From positions 20,597,561 to 20,661,560 of the forward strand of contig NC_052618.1 of NCBI RefSeq assembly GCF_016545825.1: a DNA stretch of 64,000 bases. The letters are read 5' to 3'. The DNA comes from Eucalyptus grandis (taxonomy: Eukaryota; Streptophyta; Magnoliopsida; Myrtales; Myrtaceae). The position numbers and the translations under genes were made by a program. Under the pieces are notes generated by a model. That model searched no databases, was not told the DNA's origin, and was given only the letters and a program-made list of their open reading frames with translations. Positions 11,571 to 23,104 of this stretch are shown piece after piece (the first letter of the stretch is position 1; the number at the start of each line of letters is the position of its first letter).

Positions 11571-12293
11571 TCAAAGAACTTGACATCGGTATGTCGGTCT
11601 TTTTGCACTTTTCAGTCCAAACCTTTTGACAAGATCATTAGCATATTTTTCTTGATAAATAAAAGTTCCTTCCTTCAATTGTTTTACTTGAAGACCAAGA
11701 AAGAATGTTAACTCTCCCATCATACTCATTTCAAACTCATCCTGCATAGACTTAGAAAATTTCTTGCACAGACTTTCATTAGAGGATCCAAAAATAATAT
11801 CATCCACATATATTTGAACAAGTAAAAAACTTTTGATTTCCTTTTTGATAAATAAAGTAGTATCTACTTTACCTTTGACAAAACCATTATGTATTAAGAA
11901 CTTACTTAGTACGTCGTACTAAGCTCGAGGTGCTTGCTTTAAACCATACAAGGCCTTTTTCAGTCGAAGGCGAGTCGGCTTCTTTGGGTCTTCAAACCCT
12001 AGTGGTTGTTCCACATAAACTTCCTCATGGATAAATCCATTTAGGAAGGCACTTTTGACGTCCATTTGGAATAACCTGAAATTTTTATAACAAGCAAATG
12101 CAAGTAATAGTCGAATAGTTTCTAACCTTGCTTTTGGTGCGTAAGTCTCATCATAGTCTATTCCTTCTTCTTGCGTATATCCCTTGGCCACGAGTCTTGC
12201 TTTGTTTCGTACGACTCTTCCTTTCTCATTCATCTTGTTCCTAAACACCCATTTAGCTCCAATAACGGTTTTACCTTTTGGTTTAGATGTCAA
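11571..12293 (-). pseudogene. Copia reverse transcriptase domain (broken)
   Basis: The minus strand reads [52 protein letters not shown] and [11 protein letters not shown], and after a stop YVDDIIFGSSN, the copia YVDD active site (near 11800-11830). The stop near 11919-11921 is TAG where copia RTs have Trp (APRAWYD). Because TGG to TAG is a single G-to-A change, this looks like decay rather than a gene end. The rest of the fingers and palm subdomains is well preserved. Confidence 0.92.
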
Positions 12294-12727
12294 TTCCCGG
12301 ACATCATTAATGTTGAACCGCTATCGAGCTCTTCTTGCATAGCTTCAATCCAGCTTTTATCGATAAAGCTTCTTCTATGCTCTTTGGTTCAATTTCGAAA
12401 CGAGAGCCACAAAGCACTAGACTCTTCACGCCTTTTGGATGCAGTGCGAATTCCTTCATTAATTTCGCCGATAATGAGATCTTTGGGATGGTGGACTTAT
12501 GCTTCCGATTCTTGGTTGATTTGTCTGGTTGATGATCTCTTTCTTTATTTGAATCTTCACGAACAGCTTGATCTTTGGTCTTCCGAGTCTAAGATGCTTC
12601 TTGAGTTGTAAGCTTTGGAGGGTCTGGATCAGGTTCAGACTCTTCATGATGAGTCTGACTGGATTCATCTTGCGTTGAGTCTTGAAATTTGACATTCATT
12701 GACTCCTCCACAGACTGGCTCTTCTTG

Positions 12728-13960
12728 TTATAGACTCGTAGGCTTTGCTTGATGTAGAATATCCAAGGAAGATGCCTTCATCGATCTTTCTTCAAACTTA
12801 CCAACTCGATCTTTTGCATTTTTCAATATAAAGCATTTGCAACCGAACACATGAAAGTATGAAACAATAGGCTTCTTACCTTTGAATAACTCATAAGGGG
12901 TTTTCTCTAGAATAGGTCTTAAGAAGACTCTATTGATGATATAGCACGCTGTTGAAACAGCTTCAACCCAAAATCGTGAAGAAATCTTACTTTCAATTAA
13001 AAGAGTTCTAGCCATTTCTTGAAGAGATCTATTCTTTCTTTCCACAACTCCATTTTGCTAAGGAGTATATGGAGAGGAGAACACATGCTTAAAGCCAGAT
13101 TCATCACAAAATTTTGTAAAATCTTGATTTTCAAATTCACCTCCATGATCTGTTCTTATATTTGAGATAACACATCTTTTTTCATTTTGAACCTTTTTAG
13201 CAAATTTTTCAAAATACGAGAAGGTTTCAGACTTACTTGCAAGGAAATATACCCAAGTAAAATGGGAGTAATCGTCCACAATTACTAGGCAATATTTCTT
13301 ACCTCCAATGCTCGGGTTCGGATTTGGTCCGAAGATATCCATATGCAGCAACCGTAGTACATGATTAGTAGAGACATGTTTTATTGGCTTAAATGAATTT
13401 CTTACCTGCTTTCCTAGAATACATGGAGTGCATGGATCAGTCTTTTGGTATGGTAATTTGGGTAGACCTCGAATAAGCTGCTTTGATGAGATTTTGGCTA
13501 ATTGCTTCATGTTGACATGACTAAGCTTTCTGTGCCATAAGCTTGCTTCGTCTTGAATTGAGATTAGGCATTGCGATTCATTTGGTTTTACATCCAGAAG
13601 ATAGATATTTCCATGTCTTCGACCCATGAAAGACTGAGTAGAGTCTTTACTGATTCCAGAACATGTTCCTTCTTGAAAGAAGATCTTAAAACCAGTATCA
13701 CACAATTGGCTAATGCTGAGAAGATTGTAATTGAGTCCTTCTACTAGGGAAACATTACTTATTGTGAGATTTCCAATTTTCACAGTTCCAAATCCCACAA
13801 TACTTCCTTTTTGTTGTTTCCTCCAAATGAAACTTTTCCACCATTTACTTGAACAAGATTTATGAAGCAATTTGAGTCTCTGTCATGTGTCTTGAGCATC
13901 CATTTTGTCAAGATACCACTTTACCTTTTTCTTGACGAAGACCTGCATTTAAAATAGAGT
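12728..13960 (-). pseudogene. Copia protease remnant and integrase (broken)
   Basis: At 13860-13960 the minus strand retains KWYLD, the start of the copia protease signature, but the following Ser-Gly is lost through a frameshift. The integrase follows: zinc-binding LWHRKLSHVNMKQL with CTPCILGK, then the catalytic core with LLHMDIFGP, IVDDYSHFTWVYF and IRTDHGGEFEN, then VVERKNRSLQEMARTLL and the C-terminal HVFGCKCF. A stop near 13059 interrupts SSPYTP*QNG. It is TAG where CAG (Gln) is expected, one C-to-T change away. HHCC and D,D,E residues are visible. Confidence 0.9.
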
Positions 13961-13961
13961 C

Positions 13962-14880
13962 TCAAGCTTTCTTTGGTACCCAAACTTTCTTGGGTCCTTT
14001 GGTGTTAGTAAGATAAACAGTATTAGCCCATACTTTCTTAACAGGTTTCCAAACCATAGGACATTCTTTTTCAAAGTGATCCGGACTGTTACACTTTGAA
14101 CACCTGAGGGCATTTCGACCTACAGACTTTACAAAAACAATCTTGAAATGATTTTTGTAAGCCTCTCTCAAGGGTCTTTCCTTAATTCTTTGTTTTACTT
14201 TAGGAAAATCAATCAAGGGAATTGTTTCTGCTGTCATGCCTAGACCGGACTTATTGAAATAAGGTCTTTGAGCTGAAAGAATTTTTTTCAAGTTTTTCGG
14301 ACCCTATTGAAAATTTCTTTGAAATATTTGATAAGTCAGTTTTTAAAAGGGCATTTTCTTTTAAAAAATTATCTTCATTTTCTTTAAGAGTGGAAACATT
14401 CAAGTCTAAACTTTTAACTCTTTCTTCTAAAACGTTTTCCTTTTGTTTTAGAGCTGAGTTTTCCTTTTAAGTTCGGAAATTCTTTTGAGAGAAGTCTTTA
14501 AGACTAAAACACCGTTCATCAATGTATTTAGAAACTTTGACAGGAATTTTAAAATTACTTGTCTCGAATTCACTGTCGAGTCTAATCCGAATCGAGTATG
14601 AGTCGATTGTGCCATCGACATAGGTTGGCATATTCATTATCACTTTCTTCACACTCGTATCACTCCGGGTTTCGGCTTTGAGAGCTTTTCAAAACTTTTC
14701 AGCTTTTCCTCTCTTCTTCTTGAAGAGGACGGTTAGTCCGATGTGTCCATTTTTCTTACATTCAAAGCAGACTACATCTTTGTTTGGTTCCTCATCATCA
14801 ACGAGACTTGGTTTGCTGTCTTTGAAAACTTTGTTTCTTTGAGTTGAACCTTCTTCCTTTTCTATTCAGTTTTCGAATCT
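13962..14880 (-). pseudogene. Gag C-terminal region with zinc knuckles
   Basis: On the minus strand a CX2CX4HX4C knuckle (CSKCNSPDHFEKEC) lies at about 14060-14105. A second, partly degraded one (CFECKKNGHIGL, last Cys missing) lies near 14730-14775. Between them is a Lys/Glu-rich stretch with coiled-coil character. Two knuckles in an extended gag agree with Sirevirus structure. Frames are interrupted, so this is a remnant of the gag-pol polyprotein. Confidence 0.75.
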
Positions 14881-15660
14881 TCTTATCATGAGAGCAAGCT
14901 CCTCATCGTCCATATCATCTTCAGAATCTGTATCATCATAATCATCATTTGATTGTAATGCAATGGATTTCTTACCTTTTGGATCTTCATCTTCATTGAT
15001 TCGTTCCACTTCATAAGATCTGAAGAGTTCCAATCAGCTCGTCGACGAGATAGTGGCATAATTCTTTGCGTCTCTCTTATTGAAGTCTTTATGTGATTCC
15101 AATCCTTGGAGAGTCCTCGCGGTAGCTTGTTTACCTTCATGGGATCTGAAATTGTTTGTCCTTGATTCTCAAGACCATTGACAATATCGTAAAAGCATTG
15201 ACTAAACATGTCGGTTATAGATTCTCCTGGTTTCATTTTGAAGGCTTCATATTGACCGAGGAGAATGTTAATTTCGGTTTCCTTCACTCGATCTGTTCCT
15301 TCATAGGTGATATGTAATCTGTCCCAAACTTCTTTTGCTGTAACACAAGAAGATATTCTGTTATATTCAGTTAGTGACAAAGCACAATATAAAGAGTAAA
15401 TTGCTTTTGCAACGAGTGCTTGTCTCTTGATTATCTCTTCCCGAGTCATTCCGTTGGTCTCAACGGTTTCTTTCCCTCTTTCGAGGCGATGCAGCTGTAG
15501 GAGTAATTCCTTTTTCTACAACGTCCCATTCTAGAGGATCCTTTGATCGTAGGAAAGCTTTCATCTTGTTATTCTAGATGTTGTAATCATTTCCATCAAA
15601 GTAGGGTGGTGCAGTATTGCTTTGCCCTTCCATCAGCCCCGGTGCTAGCATACTAGCCAT
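14881..15660 (-). pseudogene. Copia Gag N-terminal region (UBN2 type, broken)
   Basis: The minus strand opens with ATG at 15660 (MASMLAPGLMEGQ..., then YFDGNDY), the usual copia gag start. It continues across a TAG stop and a frameshift near 15470-15570 into an open stretch containing YNRISSCVTAKEVWDRLHIT and KMKPGESITDMFSQC, the UBN2/gag-polypeptide signature. The in-frame TAG replaces the Trp expected in YNIWNNKM. It assembles the retrotransposon's capsid-like particle in functional relatives. Confidence 0.85.
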
Positions 15661-15704
15661 GGATCTTTTACTCACAAGTAAAACACTTCAAATAAAGTGA
15701 GTAC

Positions 15705-15719
15705 ACGAGCTCGATACCA
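15705..15719 (-). other. Primer-binding site of the Sirevirus-like element
   Basis: Two bases inside the 5' LTR the minus strand reads TGGTATCGAGCTCG. The first eight bases match the initiator-methionine tRNA 3' end used by most plant copia elements (TGGTATCAGAGC). The rest differs by a small indel. Confidence 0.7.
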
Positions 15720-15721
15720 AT

Positions 15722-16632
15722 TGATATAGCTAGTATAAGTACCTAGAGGGGGTGAATAGGTATATAAAGGATTTTTCTCGATAATTGCACAATACTAGAT
15801 AGTTGATAGATTTGAGACAAACAATAATCAAAGTAAGGCGAGAGAAGAGAAAATTGAACACGCGGTTTATAGTGGTTCGGCTTATTTCAAGCCTACGTCC
15901 ACTCTTACGCACCGACAGCCTATTGGCTGGATTCCACTACGAACAAAGAGATGTTACAGCGTTGTTCTCCCTTGATTTCTCGGTGTAGATGATCTACCAC
16001 GCTCGCTCAAGGTATCACTAAGTATAGACACTCTTTGTGTATACAATTTCGCTCAAAATGTATCGACTAATAATCAAGGTGCTTCAGACTTTGGAATTTC
16101 TCTATCGATCATGCACTAAAGTAACTAGAATGTCTTTCTTTTATACTCCTTTATGCCATCATACCCGTTGGTACTTACCAAAGGAATTCCTCCAATCTAC
16201 CCGTTGGACGGAATCAATCAAGAAGATCATTCGAGCTATTAAAGGAACATGACGATAGCCCATCAATCATGTCCGCCCATACAATCAGGATCTTGGTTTC
16301 CAAGAATAGAACCTTCCAAGAATATTTCGTCGACCATCGGATCTTCAAACGATCTTGATTACGAATAAAAGAATCCGTTATTTTTATCCAGCCAAGAGAT
16401 CTTCTCTAGAGGATAGGACTAAATCTTCAACCAAATACTTTGGCTCTGGATTGCCTTCGTCACTGGATTAGAAAAACTGTCAATGAGAATAGTCTTGAGT
16501 CTTGAGTCTTGAGTCTTGAGTCTGGTGATTTGAAAGTCTTCAGACTCTAAACAGAAGGTTTGTACTTATCCAGACTAGACTGATAGAAACGTTTTGTCAG
16601 CTTCAAAATATTCTAGAAAGGTTTCTCCAACA
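15722..16632 (-). repeat. 5' LTR of the Sirevirus-like element
   Basis: The pair of 7063-7974. In element orientation it runs from TGTTGGAGAAACC at 16632 to GCTATATCA at 15722. It carries the same CTTGAGT tandem run near 16494-16518 and is followed on the plus strand by the target duplication ATGAT. The LTRs differ by a few percent, so insertion was relatively recent compared with the viral fossil it split. Confidence 0.93.
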
Positions 16633-18310
16633 ATGATGTCCCAACCAATGATCAAATCTTTGTTGGGGAGATTGGATCCGAAGATTTTTGTGGTTATAGA
16701 ACACTGGGGAAAAAACTGGACAATTACTGGGGTGGTTCTTACATTTGTAGAAAATGTATCACCTGAGACAGAATTAAAATATCGAATACAAGAAGTCCAA
16801 TATTATTTAGGAAGAACTTTAATGTTTAAGATTGAAGAACTTGCACCAATGTCTATGAGAGTAATGATAGTGACATGTTTGGCAAACTTTGAAGTAAAAA
16901 TTTTCACAGGAAAATGAGAACAATGAATCTGACTGGAAAATATATCGGGATCTTGTTCCAAAGAAGTGATAGATATGTGAAAAATGTCTTCAGAATCTAA
17001 ATCTGAATTGTCTCACTGGGAGTTTGATAATAAGGAATGACACAAAAAGTTTGTTTGGATGGTTCTTCTTCCGCAGAAAATAAAGATTGATATCATCTAT
17101 GAATGGGCCTAGGCTTAGAACCAGGGAAGACGGAGTCAGTTTCCTGTAGGTATGTCTTCCCACAGTTGGTGAATCTCTCTCATTCAAGCCCTTCAAGGGT
17201 AGCATTTTAGTAGGAAACCACTATGACCTTTAGTTCAGAGCCTAGAGACATTCAGAGATACCAGGATGATAACGTTTCTAACTATCCGAGCTGCAATTCT
17301 CAAAGGATCCTACCAAGCTGGAGAAGAGGAAAGAGTTTAGAAAGCCATTAAGAATTTCACAAAACACTCACTTTACTTCAAGGGACTCTACCCAACACAT
17401 TACATCATCCTTGCCTCTTATAGACATTAGGAGGCCACACACACACAAGGACTATGCTCACAAGCCTTAAAACAAACAAAGGCTCTAGAAAACTTCCAGT
17501 AGGGAATTATTTTGGTAATATGAACAGTGAACAGTGATTTCCCTAGTCTACTACTACAATAACGCTATAATGATCTGCTACAGTCAGCGGTCTTGTCCAT
17601 CACGAGTATTATAGTCATAGTTTGAGTCATCAGAACTATGTATTGTTAAAAGATATGTTTCATATTTTTGCTCAAGTCCTGCAAGTGAATTTGGTGAAAG
17701 AATTTGGGTATTCCTCATGTTTGTCTCGTTTGATGAGGATGCTTCCTCTTAATTCCTAAAAAACCTTGTAGTGTCGTCAAGCATGCTTGGCTGAGGCCAA
17801 TTCGATGGTTGTACATAGTAAGATGTGTCCATGCCTAGAGATAAGGACAAAGGTCCTTGATCATAGGGGTCTTGGGAAAGAGGGTCTCCCCATTGTACAT
17901 AGGGGTTTTGAGAGGACTACGTAGAGTCATCCGTGTCTATCATTTCTTACTCCTGTGATGATGTAACTTGTCTGAATTCCTCAAGTGCTTTTTTGGCTTT
18001 TGGTGTAAGGCTATAATGATCTCATATAGTGAGTATATTATAGTTTCATACATCTTCATGAATAATTTTATTTTCTTGGCACAAAACCCTTTTGAGTTCT
18101 CGATACAAGTGTTCACAGCAACCGATAGGTCCTGGAAAGGATTTGTAAATTCGAACTTCTGTAAGATGTGGTTGAGATTTATAGAATGTGGTACCTATAA
18201 TCTGTGGAGCATTGGTGATGCTGTGATTGTTTTTTACAAAAGCCCATGGATGTCGAAGAATAGAATAGTGTGGACTTCAAGGTTTGGTTGAATGGTTCTT
18301 AATTCTTACT
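16633..18310 (-). pseudogene. Endogenous pararetrovirus remnant: protease and upstream region
   Basis: On the minus strand, about 16990 down to 16640 is nearly open and contains the aspartic-protease signature DIGASS (codons at 16839-16853, preceded by TIITLI) and ends with LIIGWDI next to the insertion point. It continues, after the copia element, into the reverse transcriptase at 7062-6560. Further upstream (17200-18310) the minus strand remains coding-like between stops, for example QNPYVQWGDPLSQDPYDQG near 17890 and LTPKAKKALEEFRQ near 17980. This fits other parts of a Caulimoviridae polyprotein, but no zinc finger or movement-protein motif was certain. It is a fossil with many lesions and no intact frame. 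The antisense plus-strand frame at 16594-16917 is a shadow. Confidence 0.65.
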
Positions 18311-18466
18311 GTAAGAGCTACTTCCAGTGAGTGGGAGGATAAAACTAATTGAGGAAGGCTAAGAGATTTCTATCATTTTCCTTTTCAATGTTTTGACCGA
18401 GTCCGATTATGTGTTAGTATGAGGTATATATGTATATTAGAATATCAAAGTTTTGTGGGTTTAAGA

Positions 18467-19195
18467 AGCACCGACACTCTTTGAGAGCTTTTGTGTCGTG
18501 TTATACACATGGACACGTGTCCGACACTCTTCGACACTCTTGAATACTCTTCAACACTTAGTTAACATGTGTCGGAAAATCCAACATTTGGTCAATTTTT
18601 TTGACATTTGAATCGAAATTTTAACATGCGAGTTTTCAATAGTGATTTCAACATGCAAGTTTTTGACACACGATTCCAAAATGCAATGTCAATTTTAAAA
18701 ATTTTCAATAATTGAAGGGTCAAAATATATATGTGAAAAAAATAAAAATCAATAATAAAAATAACAAATTAGGAATAAAGAAAAACCTAATATTTTATTC
18801 TTTTCTCTTTTGACTCTCACTTTTTGTTATACACAATTTACCCTCAAGTTTTTTTCTTTCGACATGTCTAGCACGCAAGTCTAGAATGTGAATTACTTTT
18901 TTTTCTTTCCAAGTTTTAGGGATTTATTGAAATGGAGTTGAATTTTTCATATTGAAATAATAAAGGATATTAATAAATGATGGATTAATATTTTTAGTAT
19001 AAATTTATTATAGGATTTATTATTTATTTATGAATTTGAATCAAATTAATTTGATTGAAATAATCATAAAAATATTAATTTATTATTTGTTAATATACAA
19101 TGTGTCATAATGTGTCGGAATTCTATTTTTTTATAAATAATGTGTCAGCGTGTCGTATCGTGTTATATCGCGTGTCACGTATTGGTGTCAGTGCT
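18467..19195. mobile_element. Candidate TIR element of the GACAC type
   Basis: The left end reads AGCACCGACACTC and the reverse strand of the right end AGCACTGACACC. Both ends are rich in further GACAC/GTGTC words (18467-18560 and 19100-19195). The interior is AT-rich without open frames. No target-site duplication was recognised, so the exact borders and class are uncertain. It could be a hAT- or MULE-type non-autonomous copy. Confidence 0.4.
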
Positions 19196-19647
19196 ATCTA
19201 GGTTATGGGTGCCAAATAGAAAAACGATAACTTCTATAGGATGAGTCGGGTATTTTATATTAGAATTTATAATAGAAAAATTGAAACATTACCATCACCC
19301 TAATTGTCTCAAATATATCTCACTTCTATTCCCAAAAACCATTGTGCTACAAAATAATTTTCCTATTTATTAATGATTATTGTTTAACTTATACTTTTTT
19401 TTTTAAAGAATTTAAGGCACACGCATTTTTGGACATTTTGTAGCATAAATGCTTGAAACCTTACTTGTAAATTGGCACATAGCTTTCATGATTTTTTCTT
19501 AAAGTTAGGTAACATTTTTAAATTTGGATGGGAAAAAGAAAACAATTTTTAACTCAAAATAAGACGAGCAAACGCAATAACTTCCTTCATATATTTTTCA
19601 TGACTCAATTAACGGTAGAATATTTAGATTACTATTCACATTACAAT

Positions 19648-19686
<39 letters not shown>

Positions 19687-19780
19687 TATAATACTTAAAA
19701 AAAAATCTCCTTACATAACAAGAAATATTAACAGAAAAACATAAAATAAAAATAAAAATAAATTAAAAAACCGACATAAA
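19196..19780. other. AT-rich intergenic DNA with (TA)n run
   Basis: No gene is seen. A (TA)n microsatellite of about 32 bp lies at 19650-19682. The region borders the CT- and GC-rich DNA upstream of RPAC2 and may include distal promoter sequence, but nothing specific was recognised. Confidence 0.5.
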
Positions 19781-20880
19781 TCATCAACCTTTTCCCATTC
19801 CCGTCACCTGCTCACCCTCCTATTCTCTCTCGCGCATTCGCCGCCGCTGCCGCCACGACGGTCTCGCCTGCTCGCCGCCGTCCTCCGCCCCAACCGCGCC
19901 GCGCTCGCCGTCGTCTCTTCAGGTCTCCGCCTTCTCAACGGGCAGCCCCGTCGCCGCCGGTTGTCCGTCGCTCTTCAGGTCGCTTCCGAGCTCGTCCTGT
20001 CTCTCTTTCCCTCTGTCTCTGTCTCTGTGTCCGTCTTGCTAGGTTGCCTCTCTCACTGTTTAGCTCCTCAGCCCTCTCGGGCATCGCCGTTTAGCTCCTC
20101 GGGATGGTCTGTTTGTCGGGCGAGTCGCCGTTCGTTTGCGGGAAATCTTGTTGTTTCTTTGTTCATGCACTCGAATGTTGGTTGTTGAATTATAGGACTA
20201 CGGTGAAAAGGTACAAATTTGTGTAAATCAACTGCGCCGGCTTGCTTTGTGAAGGCGACCCTTTCATGTCGTTCTGCTCTTCCTTCTGTTTGTGAGGTCA
20301 CGAATCTGAATTAGGAATGAATTCGATGATGCGTTTTTTTTTTTTTAAACCCACTTTTCTTGTCTTTTTATTAAAGATTTCGTTTTTATTTGGCAAAAGA
20401 TTCTGACCCACTTCGTGTCAAATGATAAAACACCATTCAAACTCATGACAGTATCTCTCTAAAGCAAGCTGTCTCTCTCTCTCTGTCTCTCTCCATATTG
20501 ATATCTTAGTGTCCTGATTTTTCGTTGAAGAAGTGGGCATTTATGGATGAAAAAGCAGCCACATTTCTTAAGCACTGGGGAAAATTTGTGGCTAGAGTGA
20601 GGTGGCGATTGTCGTGGAGATCGAGATCAAAAGATTGGAAGAGGGGCTGCCATTTTGCGGATTGCACAAGTGAGAGTTAAGTTTGAGGGTGAGTGGGATG
20701 AGTGTGGTTTGCGGTAGGTGAGCTGTGTGGAGGGGAGATACGTGAGTGCTTTGATTGACAAGTGGGTCAAGTGCAGCGAATTGTGTCTTTCTGATAAGTT
20801 GAGTGTGGTTTTGTGAGCAAAGTTTTTACTGAAGAGTGAGTGAAACAAATCGATCATTGTGGAATATCTTGCTTGTACAG
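19781..20880 (+). promoter_or_regulatory. Likely promoter and 5' UTR exon/intron of RPAC2 copy 1
   Basis: An abrupt change to CT-rich and GC-rich DNA at 19790-20130 (CTCGCCGCCGTC-type sequence) without a long ATG frame looks like a plant core promoter and leader exon. The RPAC2 coding start lies only 12 bp after a good 3' splice site (TTGTACAG ending at 20880), which implies an intron in the 5' UTR. The donor was not fixed; CAG/GT sites near 19920 and 19978 are candidates. Copy 2 of the gene lacks this GC-rich block but keeps the acceptor (GAACAG at 24247). Confidence 0.4.
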
Positions 20881-22800
20881 TAGTTGTTGCTGATGGAACA
20901 CGCATCCTTTGGAGATCAACGGAATGCCACATTTGCTCTTGCTGAGGAGGATCATACACTTGCAAATGCTCTCAGATTTACCTTGAATCAAGAGTCAGTA
21001 CTACATTACTGTACTTGGTGCTATTTGTCAGATCTTTACATAGTAGGATCATCAGGAGCAGGGATGTTATTAAGCAGTAAACTTACTTAAAGGAAGAATT
21101 TCAATTGGATAGTTATTACATATGAGCTTTCACCTATCATTGTCACATACTGAATGTTCCTTTTTCCCTCAATATGAAGATGACTTCTTACTTTCACTTT
21201 CCATTAAGTGAAACCCACAAATGAAGCTTGAGTTACTTGTCTTGTTGGAGAGTAATGAATCATGATAAATGTTATGATGAACTATTAACTGGAACATTTT
21301 TACCAAAAAAAAACTATTAACTGGAACATTTCCTGTTATATTTTACCTTTTCTCCTTGGTATAGAAGTTAGCAGGATCTTCTAGTATACTTCAATCTTCT
21401 CCATATTTTCTGTTCTTGCTTTTGCACAGTTTGTCTGTTTTTGGTAAGTTAAGATTCCATATAGTTTTAATGTATTTTGTGTCTATTCTGCAGTCCACGG
21501 GTAATATTTTGTGGTTACAGCATTCCTCATCCTTCAGAAGCGCGGGTTAATGTTAGAGTTCAAACGACAGGTATTATGTGCTCCCATTAATGTCAAGCCT
21601 AAGAAAATGTGATGTACTTGGAATGCTTTGCTTTGCTTCTAAACATCATGTTCTAGTGTGGCATTGTAGTTGGTTATGTATTGTTTGTATAGATAGGTAG
21701 ACCAGAAAATAAGGATTAAGTGTTGCTGGATTTTGTCAAAAAATGCTTGACACACTCACGGAATCTGCACAGCACATCATGGAATCTTAAATACATGTTG
21801 CCATACCCAACACTGTTAAGTCATTCAAAATTGCACCAACTCTCTGTTTTAACTTTGCACCTTAACGCTGCAATACTTTTCTAATGCATTGCCCTGGTTA
21901 GTAGAGGCCTTCCTTTCCCAGGCATTAGGCCCAGCTTTCGTGTCTTGCATCCATCTTCCCCCACCTAGCGTAACCAATGGATCTGTTGGTCATCTAGTAT
22001 TTTCTTCTCTGGCGATCTCCAGAATGGCTTTTCATGTATTATACTCCGTTTGAATCTTTTACGTGGTGTTTCTCAGGTGACCCAGCGAGAGAGGTACTGA
22101 AAGATACATGCCAAGATCTGATGCTGACGTGTCAACACATAAGGGGCACATTTGATAATGCTGTCAAAGATTTTAGAATGAAAAATCCTCCTGATGATCT
22201 TACTTCCCAGGACATGGACTCAGATTAACAGTGAAATTATTGTAGCAGCTTTCGATTTATTAGGTCTCCTCAATCTACGGTCATGTGACCTATTTAAAGA
22301 ATGACCTCTATCAAGATCTTGTCTGCAGAAAGGATGTTGCACTGATATTTTTTAGTGAACCGTTTGTGAGTATTTGGGAAGCCATTGGGCACCATTGTAT
22401 TGATCATCTATGAAGACCTACGTAACCTCAGTGGCAGAATTAAAGACGAGGATGTCGATGTCGGGGTCATACCTCTCATCTATATAGTGTTTTGGGAAGA
22501 CAAATCATTCTTTTCTATGTCACTGTTTTTTTTTTTTTTTTTTTGGCTTCTGCTCATTCTTTTACGACGTTTCCACCAAGTTTTTCCTCGAGGATACAAA
22601 CAATTGATGATCAATAATCGATGCAGTAGTCTCTCTTTATATCCACTTTTCTTTTCTACTTCATTGTACTGGGAATCATCTCTCCTTGTGTCCACATGCT
22701 TCAAGATTACACGAGCTACAATGACAGGATTACAGTTTTGCAGTAGCAAACTATCCGTGGAGGGTGCCTAGCTAAACATTTCGCGTATTTTGCAGGTGAA
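20826..22800. repeat. Tandem duplication unit, RPAC2 copy 1 side
   Basis: From about 20826 (GTGAGTGAAACAAAT) to about 22800 (TTTTGCAGGTGAATC) the sequence matches 24066-33885 in order, including exons, introns and 3' flank, once the insertions in the second copy are ignored. This is a direct segmental duplication of about 2 kb. The first copy keeps the compact form. An internal 20-bp word (ACTATTAACTGGAACATTT) is repeated at about 21280-21330 in intron 1. Confidence 0.85.
20893..22228 (+). CDS. RPAC2: DNA-directed RNA polymerases I and III subunit RPAC2 (AC19), copy 1
   Basis: Three coding exons, 20893-20993, 21494-21570 and 22077-22228, join through GT-AG introns into a 109-residue frame with stop TAA. 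The protein starts [20 protein letters not shown]. It contains [18 protein letters not shown], then FCGYSIPHPSEARVNVRVQTT, then PAREVLKDTCQDLM, the RPB11/AC19 dimerisation fold in the usual order and length. AC19 pairs with AC40 to form the alpha-like assembly platform of Pol I and Pol III in the nucleus. Codons are split exactly at both junctions (GA|T and G|GT), which confirms the exon borders. The ATG at 20893 is chosen because it gives the conserved N-terminus directly after the splice site. The C-terminus is acidic (DDLTSQDMDSD). The copy appears intact. Confidence 0.93.
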
Positions 22801-23090
22801 TCCCACTTTTCTATCCACAAGACAATGAGGATGAATCCTTTGCTTAAACCCCACAATCAACCGCGTCCTTAACTCCTAACAGAAGTCCACAATTTCCACC
22901 GACTAGACCGAGGCTGAATTGAAGAGAACCAAATTATCCTGCAGTGGTCGCATCACCAGCAATAGATCGTCCGCTGACCATGCCCTGCAAGCAGCCAAGA
23001 TGCACAGCCGGGCCACATAAGCCAAGACCTGAAGCCTCTCTAGGAACTTTTACTTTCAGTGATTGACTCTTAACTCCATCGTTGCACGAA
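22229..23090 (+). other. 3' flank of RPAC2 copy 1
   Basis: Likely 3' UTR to about 22780, since this stretch is conserved in the second copy's flank. It includes a poly-T run at 22527-22544. The plus-strand frame at 22385-22771 is low-complexity and not conserved as protein in the duplicate, so it was not called. From 22800 to 23090 nothing was recognised. Confidence 0.5.
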
Positions 23091-23104
23091 TAATTCTCTA
23101 TTTG

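Larger units (their letters stand above)
7063..16632 (-). mobile_element. Sirevirus-like Ty1/copia retrotransposon, complete with both LTRs
   Basis: A 9,570-bp element in minus orientation. Both LTRs are present (912 and 911 bp, TG...CA) and flanked by a perfect 5-bp target duplication ATGAT (7058-7062 and 16633-16637). Reading the minus strand from the right, the order is LTR, primer-binding site, gag with zinc knuckles, protease remnant, integrase, reverse transcriptase, RNase H, a further ~2.4-kb env-position frame, polypurine tract, LTR. The copia domain order, the PPT AAAAAGGGGAGAT and the extra 3' frame fit the Sirevirus (SIRE/Maximus) lineage. Coding frames carry several stops and frameshifts, so it cannot mobilise itself today. 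It inserted into an older viral fossil. Confidence 0.93.

Noticed and set aside
16594..16917. Plus-strand 107-codon frame beside the copia LTR
   Set aside because: It runs antisense to the recognisable viral protease and its start lies inside the LTR, so it is a shadow frame.
20627..20965. Minus-strand 112-codon frame over the start of RPAC2
   Set aside because: Antisense to the first RPAC2 exon and its leader, without any domain.
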